Source of the DNA: Bradysia coprophila
Taxonomy: Eukaryota; Arthropoda; Insecta; Diptera; Sciaridae
Reading direction: 5' to 3'
Length of the DNA stretch: 64,000 bases
NCBI RefSeq assembly: GCF_014529535.1
Contig: NW_023503493.1
Span: 20,058,001 to 20,122,000, forward strand
Below the pieces are notes generated by a model that did no database searches, was not told the origin of the DNA, and saw only the letters and a list, made by a program, of their open reading frames with translations. Position 1 is the first letter of the stretch. Each line of letters opens with the position of its first letter. The position numbers and the translations under genes were made by a program. Shown here in pieces: positions 23,923-32,672 of this stretch.

Positions 23923-24285
23923 GGAATCGATCATTGGAAAATTGAATTTTCTCAAAATCTCATTTGATAACTCTAAAGTAGAATAGACAGCAGACAGATA
24001 AGCTGGCACTGCAATATCTTCTACTTTCCTAATACCTAAGCCACCTAAAATCAAAGGGAGAAAAGCCTGATCCCAAGCAAAGTCTGAAACCCTAACATTC
24101 ACAATGTCCCCGAGAGTTGATCGATAAATCTCGTCAACCTGCCTCAGACGATCTACTAAAAGATACGTTTGAGAAGAACGCAACAAATAATTGAACTTAC
24201 AGCTACCCAAGGACTTCCTAAAGATACACAAAGCCGGGTGCACATCCCTCAATTTCAAGCGATCATACATCATATCAATCATATC

Positions 24286-25072
24286 GATTTTGACACTGAA
24301 AAAAAAAGTGTCATTTCATACAGAATCCTTGCAAATCTCCTAGAAAACAGTGATTAGATAATGATGTGTAAGTCATTTTAGATTGACTTAAAACAGTCTA
24401 ATTTTTCTAGAGTTTCAATGAATTACTATACTATACAGTCTAAGGGGAAAAATTGACAATTTAAAAAGAAATTGAATGAAATTTATTTCAATTTTTTACT
24501 CCGTTTACGTGACAATTCCTTTGTTCTATTTAACAACTGTCATGTAAACGGACGCTAAACGGAGTGCTCTTTTTAAGTGGAAACTAAACTTTACGTTGTC
24601 CCTTTAACCTGTCATATACGGCTCGATAACGGCGACAAAAATAATAACAAGCTCTAGGTAATATGGTCTTCTATAGAGTAAAATTCATGTTAAAAAAATT
24701 GAAGTACAAGATTTGAAATCAACAGATTAAAAATACTTTGACCGATGGAAGTAATAGACCCGAAAATAATTTATTTTATTTATTTATTTATTAAGTCAAC
24801 GGCTATTAAAAGCTAACTGACTACAAAAGCAAATTAAAATTGCAAAACAAACTTTGGCTCAATACTTCAATCGTTAACAAAAGAAACAGTTATGAAAGTT
24901 CTCAACCCAAACGATTAAAAGAAAAATCACTATCAATCCGAAGACCAAAATTATATACAAATGAACTAAAAAAAGTCAAAAACAATAGTAATAAATGACA
25001 AAAAAATCGATATTGATTAACATTCCAAACGATATGAGGCGAAACAAGACCTGTTTGACAGGTTGAAATTAA
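24286..25072. other. No gene; 3' tail of the ORF1-only element at its right part
   Basis: An imperfect inverted pair, ACTCCGTTTACGTGAC (~24502) and GTCATGTAAACGG (~24539), lies in the first half. On the minus strand the stretch 25072-24770 is the likely 3' UTR of the ORF1 element and ends in AATAAATAAATAAATAAA (24777-24792), a typical non-LTR tail. Confidence 0.5.
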
Positions 25073-25867
25073 CTATGAGCACAACGAGCTCGCTACAACA
25101 AAACTACGTACAGCTACACCCTCGGCTACTTTCTTTTTGGTAACAAAATCGCGTATACGAACGCCAGTCGGCCACAGTTCAGAGCGCATTATGTAGATGT
25201 AATTGGCCTCGGGAAGTGTAATTTTATACTGCAAGAAATGCACATCTTCCATGGTTTTCCCAGTCGGCAACAACAAGGCGAAATTCAAATTTCCTTTATC
25301 TATTTCCAACTTGTCGACTAGGTATGATCTTAAATGGTCAATAGTGACGTCTTTACCAATGTTCGAAATAACCACACTCCGCTTAGGATAATTACGAGTA
25401 GCCTTGCTGGTGTCACAGGTCTCCTTCCTCTTATTCGATTCACCAGGCAATAATGTCGTATCAGCAAGGCTTTTTGGTGCTAACGAAGCGAGGCTGGGCA
25501 GTTGCGAAACAAATTGGGCGCTAATCGATTCCATGAAATTTTCCATCAGAGTCTTGAATGTGTTAACAAACTGTAGCAGATCATTCGACAATGTATTCGT
25601 CAAAAGACTAATCGCATCATTGACTCGGTCGACAGCTGCGGATAGGTTCCTGTTTCCAGCGTTACAATCGTAACAATACCAATGTATGTTGAGGCATGAA
25701 TTGACGGTGTTCAGCATTGATTTATTTACGCCGACACATTTAATATGAAACGATTCGTTGCAAACACCAGTACATGAAATATAATCAGCATTCAGGATCG
25801 CATTCGAACAAGACTTGCATATCGATGCCATTTTGCAATGTGAATCGTTTACTCTCGCGTTGCTCAA
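25073..25867 (-). CDS. ORF1-type protein of a non-LTR retrotransposon, PHD-like zinc finger
   Basis: 264 residues. Residues ~15-70 form a Cys/His-rich finger: CKSC, CTGVC, ESFHIKCVGV, HWYCYDCN, the Cys4-His-Cys3 spacing of PHD fingers known from ORF1p of some insect non-LTR elements. The C-terminal ~90 residues (VVISNIGKDVTIDHLRSYLV onward) look like an RNA-recognition-type fold, also usual in ORF1p. ORF1p binds element RNA and assists reverse transcription (family knowledge). No ORF2 follows: the minus strand passes straight into a short non-coding stretch and an (AATA)n tail at ~24777. Hence a non-autonomous ORF1-only element or an internal-deletion copy. The frame is intact. Confidence 0.65.
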   Translation of the reverse strand: MSNARVNDSHCKMASICKSCSNAILNADYISCTGVCNESFHIKCVGVNKSMLNTVNSCLNIHWYCYDCNAGNRNLSAAVDRVNDAISLLTNTLSNDLLQFVNTFKTLMENFMESISAQFVSQLPSLASLAPKSLADTTLLPGESNKRKETCDTSKATRNYPKRSVVISNIGKDVTIDHLRSYLVDKLEIDKGNLNFALLLPTGKTMEDVHFLQYKITLPEANYIYIMRSELWPTGVRIRDFVTKKKVAEGVAVRSFVVASSLCS

Positions 25868-26349
25868 TAAAGTGTTGGTTGTCTCTGTCCAAAAATTTTC
25901 AAAAGTACTACTGGAACAATGGCCAAATATTTGTCACGTTCCGTTCAATTGTTTTCCGAAAATGACTAATTATTTAGATTTAAAACTAAATTTCAGCAAA
26001 ATGCTACTTTGACGATCACAGAAACTACTAATTTTACCGTAATTCAGGCAAATATAGTTCGAAAACAAAAAATAAACAAACAAAAAACACGAAAAAGTGC
26101 AAGAGACGATCGAAACACGTCTGACAAAAACAACACTAATACTAGTCTTATGCTTGTCGTCTGTAACAGGTAATGTATCTGGTCTCTCGTATGTTTTTGT
26201 GGTATTCTTCGATCGGTAGCACCATGACATCTAAGACTATATTTTACACTTACACTAAATATAATGCTCTTCGAGTTACATGTTTATAAAAACAAGGCAT
26301 CAGAACAGTCGGAGCGTTTGCTGCGACTTAGCCCCGTACGGGTTGCTAG

Positions 26350-26452
26350 GAATCTCGCGCCGCGTCATTCACAATAATTCACATTTTGACACATTTTGTA
26401 TAAGGAAGATGTCACTTTGTGAGTTATTGTGAATGACGCGGCGCGAGATTCC
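26350..26452. repeat. Hairpin with 29 bp perfect arms
   Basis: GGAATCTCGCGCCGCGTCAT at 26350 pairs with ATGACGCGGCGCGAGATTCC ending 26452; arms also include TCACAATAA / TTATTGTGA. Spacer about 44 bp. Flanked by GCCCCGTACGGGT and CCCCGTACGAC. Small palindromic repeat, non-coding. Confidence 0.85.
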
Positions 26453-26719
26453 CTAACACCCCCGTACGACCCGTAATCCTATTTCGTCCGAAACCATAAT
26501 ACGTCCGTAGCCGTAATACGCCCGGAACCCTAATACGTCTACAACCCTCTAATGCGTCTGTTACCAAAATGCAAGTCAAGTTGGGCATGGTCAAATTTAC
26601 TGAAAGTGTTCATTTTTAAAATTGCGCATAGCGCAATTACGAAAGCCCGTACGAAGTACCTCTCAAATAAAACCAACAATTTACGATATTATTTTAGAAA
26701 CCCAAAATTTTTTGCCAAC

Positions 26720-27547
26720 TTTCTATTGGGTATTCAATTATCTCTCAAATGAAACAAAAACTAGCAAAATTGGATGAGATTTACTCGATTTATATGCAAA
26801 AAACACTTAGGGCCGAGTAGCGGCCTTAGTCCAAGGGCCCAAACTTGAAACTTTTCTTGCCATCATTCTATTCGACATTCAATTATCTCTCAAATGAAAC
26901 AAAAACTAGCAAAATCGGATGAGATTTACTCGATTTATGTGCAAAAAACACTTAGGGCCGAATGGCGGCCTTAGTCCAAGGGCCCAAATTTGAAACTTTT
27001 TTCGCCACGTTCTTTTCGATATTCAATTACCTTCCATAAATAACTAGATCTAGCAAAATCGGATGAGATTTACTCGATTTATGTGCAAAAAACACTTAGG
27101 GCCGAGTAGCGGCCTTAGTCCAAAGGCCCAAATTTTAAACTTTTTTCGCCACGTTCTTTTCGGTATTCAATTACCTTCCATAAAAGACTAAATCTAGCAA
27201 AATCGGATGAGATTTACTCGATTTATGTGCAAAAAACACTTAGGACCGAGTAGCGGCCTTAGTCCAAGGGCCCAAATTTGAAACTTTTTTTTGCCATAAT
27301 TCTATTCGGCATTCAATTATCTCTCAAATGAAACAAAATCTAGCAAAATCGGATGAGATTTACTCGATTTATGTGCAAAAAACACTTAGGGCCGAGTACC
27401 GGCCTTAGTCCAAGGGCCCAAATTTGAAACTTTTTTCGCCACGTTATTTTCGGTATTCAATTACCTTCCATAAAAAACTAAATCTAGCAAAATCGGATGA
27501 GATTTACTCGATTTATGTGCAAAAAACACTTAGGGCCGAGTAGCGGC
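26720..27547. repeat. 144/146 bp satellite array, left part
   Basis: GGATGAGATTTACTCGATTT begins at 26771, 26917, 27061, 27205, 27351 and 27495, giving periods 146, 144, 144, 146 and 144. Two subtypes occur: one with ATTATCTCTCAAATGAAAC and one with ATTACCTTCCATAAAA. Array continues at 28762 after an RTE insertion. No coding sense. Confidence 0.93.
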
Positions 27548-28761
27548 GTGTATAAAACTTCATAAAAGCACTGAAGAATTCAGAATTGGCAGAGGTGTAC
27601 GACAGGGTGACACCATATCACCTAAGTTATTCACATCGATTCTTGAGAGTACCTGAGTAATATCCGTTTCGCAGATGACATCTCCCTGATGGCAGCTGAT
27701 CTAGATCAGGCGCAAATTATGTTGCAACAGCTGAATGAGGAGTCAAACAAAGTCGGCCTCAAGATGAATTTGTCGAAAACGAAAATCATGACAAACGTTG
27801 ACGACGACAGAGACATTAAAATCGGTGATACTGTCATTGAAAGAGTCGACAGTTATGTGTACCTAGGTCACAAATTGAAGTTGGGTCTAGACAACCAAAT
27901 TGCAGAAATAAAACGTAGAATTGGTATTGCATGGGCAGCAGTGCCTACCTTTTGGAAACTTATTTCTTGAATTTCTCGAAATTTCTCGAATTTCTTGAAT
28001 TTTCTCGAATTCGAGAAATTCGAGAAACTTCAAGAAACTTGAGAAATTAGTTTCTTGAAATTTCTTGAATTTCTCGAAGTTTCTCGAATTTTCTGGAATT
28101 TCTTGAATTCGAGAAATTCAAGAAACTTTGAGAAATTCAAGAAATATTTCTCGAAATTTCTTGAATTTCTCGAAGTTTCTTGAATTTCTCAAAGTTTCTT
28201 GAATTTCTCGATTTTCTCTAAAAGTTTCTAAAAAGTAGGCCCTGATGGGCAGTGTTCGGAAAACTCAGGCTAATTTTCAAAAGCAAAATGAACAATAGTC
28301 TGAAACGTAAAGCGTTCGATACGTGTGTCCTTCCTGTGCTCACATATGGAGCGGAAACGTTAACGTTAACAAAAGCTTCCGAAAATAAATTAAGAGTGGC
28401 ACAAAGAGCTATGGAACGAAGTATGCTTGGAATTACGCTCAGAGATAGAATGACAAATCAATGGATTCGACAACAAACAAAAGTCGTTGATGTCATGGAA
28501 AGAATAGCATCTTTAAAGTGGAGCTGGGCGGGACATATTGCAAGAAGGACGGACGAACGTTGGACCAAAAAGATCATGAACTGGAGACCACCTAAAACAC
28601 GACCTAGAGGTAGATCACCAGAGAGATGGAGTAATGGTATAAAGAGAATTGCAGGCGCAAATTGGCAACAAGTGGCAACTAATCGTTCGGAATGGAAAAG
28701 AATTGGGGAGGCCTACGTCCAGCAGTGGACAGAAACAGGCTGAAAAAGAAGAAGAAGAAGA
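27548..28761 (+). mobile_element. RTE-type non-LTR retrotransposon, truncated and internally deleted
   Basis: Translation shows RT block GRGVRQGDTISPKLF (27580-27650), FADDISLMAADLDQAQ after an internal deletion/frameshift, then the C-terminal region with SYVYLGHKL, VLPVLTYGAETLTL, WAGHIARRTDERW and GRSPERW, the order typical of RTE-clade elements in insects. Ends with a (GAA)n tail. AGCGGC flanks it on both sides (27542-27547 and 28762-28767) and the satellite resumes in register, so it inserted into the array. The 5' half including the endonuclease is missing. Interrupted by a hAT-type MITE at 27939-28244. Confidence 0.88.
27939..28244. mobile_element. 306 bp palindromic hAT-type MITE, CAGGGCCTA family, inside RTE
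   Basis: Starts CAGTGCCTACCTTTTGGAAAC, ends GTTTCTAAAAAGTAGGCCCTG (each about 21 nt, inverted). The interior is iterations of GAATTTCTCGAA in both orientations. Flanked by ATGGGCAG on both sides (27931-27938, 28245-28252), an 8 bp duplication. Removing it plus one duplicate rejoins the RTE frame as IGIAWAVFGKLRL. Confidence 0.93.
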
Positions 28762-29060
28762 AGCGGCCTTAGTGCAAGGGTCCAAATTTGAAACTTTTTT
28801 GCCATCATTCTATTCGGCATTCAATTATCTCTCAAATGAAACAAAAACGAGCAAAATCGGATGAGATTTACTCGATTTATGTCCAAAAAACACTTAGGGC
28901 CGAGTAGCGGCCTTAGTCCAAGGGCCCAAATTTGAAACTTTTTTCGACACGTTCTTTTCGGTATTCAATTACCTTCCATAAAAAACTAAATCTGGCAAAA
29001 TCGGATGAGATTTACTCGATTTATGTGGAAAAAAACACTTAGGGCCGAGTAACGACCTTT
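28762..29060. repeat. 144/146 bp satellite array, right part
   Basis: Two further units (GGATGAGA at 28859 and 29003), one of each subtype, continuing the array after the RTE insertion. Confidence 0.9.
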
Positions 29061-29493
29061 GAGCCCTCCCAACAAGCTCGCGTTGCATCCTACACAAAAA
29101 CAATGTTCAGCAACTTTGTTCTACTCGTCAATACCTTTCATTTAATATATCACAAGCAGCTATTGCGTGCGTATTTCGGTAGATATCGTCGAAAGACTGA
29201 AAAACACCTATAGGGCCCTAGCTCTGGAAGGGCCGACCCTACCATGCCCATTTTCGAACTTGACCTTACTTTTGTCGATACCAATCGGGGAAAAAAATAA
29301 TTTTGAAAAAAGGTTGTGATTTGCTCAAGCTAGAGGGGTCACAGACGGACGGACGGACGGACATTTTTTTTATTGCGGATTCGTCATCTATGAAAATAAC
29401 CAAATGCTTTGCCCTTACTGTCTGCTTCCAATTCGACGTGTTACAAACGGCATATTAATCTTATAAGCCCCCAGTACTTCGTACGGGGCTAAA
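29061..29493. repeat. Dispersed non-coding repeat with (ACGG)n tract
   Basis: Contains CAGACGGACGGACGGACGGA (29341-29360) and ends AGTACTTCGTACGGGGCT (29473-29490), which is related to CCCGTACGAAGTAC at 26646 and GCCCCGTACGG at 26332. These similar ends suggest that the satellite plus flanks belong to one large repeat unit. Confidence 0.55.
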
Positions 29494-29570
29494 AAGAAAT
29501 GAAGAATATGGTGTCAATTCTGGTTCAATTCAAGAAAATAATCAGAAAAGACCCCTTCGTTATTTATTTT

Positions 29571-31380
29571 TCAATACATTGGAACTTGAAGTTCTTCATA
29601 AACGGAGTCCCAGACCTTCATCCTATTGATTTCGGGAAGTTCGATTTCAGTTACATTGTTCTCGGTAATGTTAATACATTTGAAAGAATTAGTTTCACCG
29701 TACGGCTTTATCTTCAAATTCGATACTTCCTCGCAGTTTGGATTGCCGCTGATTGCGAAACCAGTGAAAATTCCAACCATTCTCTGAATAGTCTTAAATT
29801 CCCTCGAATCAAACGATGGAGGAGTGTGGTAGTTCGTTGTAAACAAATAAAATATGTCATCAGCGTGACATGCTCCTCGGTAGTGTTGAGTTTTCTTTAA
29901 GGCCTTGAACATGTTCAATTCAGCGTCAACATCAAATCGCAGCAAGTATGTGCTAGCTGAAGAATACTTCGAACGTGACTGCAGCAAACGATGCAGACCG
30001 TGCCAAAAATGAAAATCCGAACTGAACTGAAAAATTCAGGTCGAAATGAGCACTTGCAGTGAATCGGTTTCGTTTTCACACATACCCTCAAATATTGTTC
30101 TTGATTCTCAATCGAAGGTAATGCGCTACCGTAGTACAGATCCCTGATTCTTGTTCCAAATTTAGAAGCTTCTTCGTCATCAGACTTTAAATTCAAATCA
30201 TTTAGAGGTGCGAAATAGCCTGGCGTCTGCAGTAATTCGTAAGCTTTTTCTTCTTCGATGAAAGCCCTCAGCAGCCCTTCAAAGGATGTACCCATTACGA
30301 TTATATCTATTGAATTTGACCAAGCTTCACGGGCCATTTCAATCGGTTCCTTGGAAATAAAACAGTTTGTCGTCTCATATGGTTCAACAACCGGTGCGAA
30401 TGGAACCATTATTCCGAAACCGTACTGCTCTTCAAAACTCATCAAAGTCCTGGAAGCATTGTCCAGTTCGAAAGCTGGAATGGTTTCGAGAAACTCTAAA
30501 ATTTCCTTTTCATTTTGTGGGTCCCCTTTCCACCCAAGAATTTCAGCCAATCGTTGTGCTTGTTTATTTCGTCTTGCCAATGACCAAGTTCGGTTAAATA
30601 CTGATCCCGACATAATTATAGCCCGTTGAAATAGTCCTTCCGATTGTGGCGTTATCGTTAAAAAGTTAACAGATGCTCCTCCAGCCTGAAGTTATAAATG
30701 AATAAGAAGAACAAAAAAGTCATAAGTTAAGCAAAATTCGATTCTTACGGATTCGCCAAATATCGTGCACCGTTTCTTATCACCTCCAAAGTTATGTATA
30801 TTTCTTTGGATCCATTTTAGAGCGAAAATTTGATCCTTAAGACCCACATTTCCAGGAACTTTCAGACTCTCGTCATCTAGACTTAAAAACCCTATAGCTC
30901 CAAGACGATAATTAAAGGATACCAACACAACATTCTTTTCTATTATGTAATCTGGTCCATACAAATCCGTTCGGCTTGAGCCTCGGCAGTAACCACCCCC
31001 GTGGATCTATATGCTCGTATTTTATCATTTGTAATCAGAAATTTACAGTGAATAATACTCACCCAAATCATAACCGGATGTAGTTCCTTCGGCTGCATAT
31101 TTCTGGTGTAAATGTTAATCGTTCCACTATTCTCTTGTCCGTCTTGCAACCCTGTCATAAAGTCAGTCATGCAATAGCTAGGACCTTCTTGTGTTGCATC
31201 GAATGCATCAGTCCAATTTTCAGGACTTTCCGCTTCCCTAAATCGAAGTTTTCCGAGTGGAGCTTTCATATAGGGCATACCACGAAAACTATAGTACTCC
31301 GATGCGAACAGGTTCTTTGTTTTGAGGCCTCTAACCGGCCCATTTTCAATATTAACTAAACAAAAATCAGACGATGCCAT
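29571..31380 (-). CDS. Carboxylesterase (alpha-esterase-like)
   Basis: Serine hydrolase of the carboxylesterase type B family, cleaving carboxylic esters (xenobiotics, lipids, possibly hormone esters). Exons 31380-31063, 31006-30749, 30685-30086 and 30026-29571; 1632 nt, 543 residues, normal for the family, all junctions in phase 0. Visible: oxyanion-hole motif HGGGY at the start of exon 2, NYRLGAIGFL, nucleophile elbow GES|AGG split exactly by intron 2, acidic residue in GTSFEGLL, and catalytic His in GACHADDIFYLF. All three catalytic elements are present, so it should be active. The N-terminus (MASSDFCLVN) has no signal peptide, which points to the intracellular alpha-esterase group rather than secreted esterases. 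AATAAA on the minus strand lies a few bases past the stop (29563-29568), so the 3' UTR is very short if that signal is used. Confidence 0.93.
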
Positions 31381-32672
31381 ATCTTGTCGAACTATTAGTT
31401 AGGTGAAAGATGCAAAGACTGAAGTAATATAATACGTTAAAAATGTTATCATCGTCGTTATCACCACTCAAACATTATCTTTATTTTGTTATATTGTTCA
31501 ACTCTAGCTATGTTTACGTTTTTATACAGTAAAAGCATAGCATCTGAACCAAGCACTATGACATAAGTTGTGGATATCCATCAACCGCTCGATTCCTGCA
31601 CAAAGTAGGGAAAAATTAAATCGAAAAATGTACAACGTGCCCGATTTCCTCCGACTCGACAAAGCCGACAACTTTCTTCGGTTCCCCAGCTGTGTGAGTT
31701 CAAAATTGCAATTACATTACTTTCAAAATGCCAGATGTGCGTGAGATTCGTTCCCTGTTCGAAAAAAGAAGTTCTAGCTAAATCTTCCGACTACTTTCTT
31801 CGGTTCCCCAGGTGTGTGAGTTCAAAATTGCAATTACTTTCAAAATGCCAGATGTGCGTGAGATTAATTCCCTTTTCGAAAAAAGAAGTTCTAGCTAAAT
31901 CTTAAAATACCCATTAAGTTAATTCTCCACCCCCGGCCTATCTAAAAGTCTTTACCGTAGAGAATATCCAAAGAAAAATTCCCACACACTCATCTCAATT
32001 TTGTTAAGACGGTTAAGACGTGCTCTCGGCTGTTTCCAGGTTCGCTTGCAACACTGATCTGACATTATCCGTCGTCGCATTTCGTAACATCAACTTTCGC
32101 ATCACACTCGCGCTTATTATTTCTCTTTTTTGTGACTCGTCCATAATAAACAAAAATAAATAAACACGTATCCCATTACCAGTAATTAATTACATTTTCT
32201 GCTCGATTTGAGAAGTGTTGTTTGTTTTTCAACCACCTGGAAATACTTGAAATACATTCGGTTGATTCGGTTCAATTTTTATCATTCCATAGATAACCTC
32301 TCTCCGCAGTAAAAACGAGAGAAGAAAAAAAAACAACTAAGTACCTAAATGTACAACAAAATTATCAATTTTTCAAATTGAGTGTATTTTGTACTCTGCC
32401 TTGGCTAGATAGCCTACATTAAAATAGAATTTAATTGAACGCCAGTTGTCTGTGTCTGCATAAAATTAATTATCAAACGAACGCAAAACAGAAGAACAAA
32501 TCTTTGCGTCGTAATAATCCATAATTCCATAGATTGTGTGCAATTCATCTAGAGAGATATTTATTTACATACAATCAACAAATGTAAGAGGAACACTTTG
32601 TTTCGCTATTCGGTCGTATGCTACTCAAGTTTTCCGAATTCAATATTTCAGTTCTATTATTGAAGTGAAACC
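31381..32672. other. Intergenic between divergent esterase and PTPS genes
   Basis: Shared 1.3 kb upstream region of two divergently transcribed genes. It includes a ~125 bp tandem duplication (31667-31902). No other ORF; no promoter motif that I would defend. Confidence 0.5.
31667..31902. repeat. Tandem duplication, unit ~125 bp, two copies
   Basis: ACTTTCTTCGGTTCCCCAG (31669 and 31791), TGTGTGAGTTCAAAATTGCA and AAAAAAGAAGTTCTAGCTAA occur once per copy. The second copy lacks a short ATTACATT segment. Confidence 0.88.

Larger units (their letters stand above)
21730..24285 (-). mobile_element. Non-LTR retrotransposon remnant (C-terminal ORF2), split by nested insertions
   Basis: On the minus strand 24282-23923 encodes a post-RT region with WDQAFLPLILGGLGIRKVED; 23711-23430 continues it (RDFVPENDEKKK, then VPSSQLGLLLDN and AVGLRLGSNPLD) with one stop; the tail at 22150-21730 has YGKRPDGMTLIPWSHRKAIL and ends NAATLGTNRVDDFYLL. 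I recognise this order from invertebrate non-LTR reverse transcriptases with a conserved KRPDGMTLIPW tail; the catalytic RT core is missing (5'-truncated). The reading frame is broken by a stop near 23630 and two insertions: 23712-23922 (MITE) and roughly 22160-23425 (a composite block). A dead copy. Confidence 0.65.
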
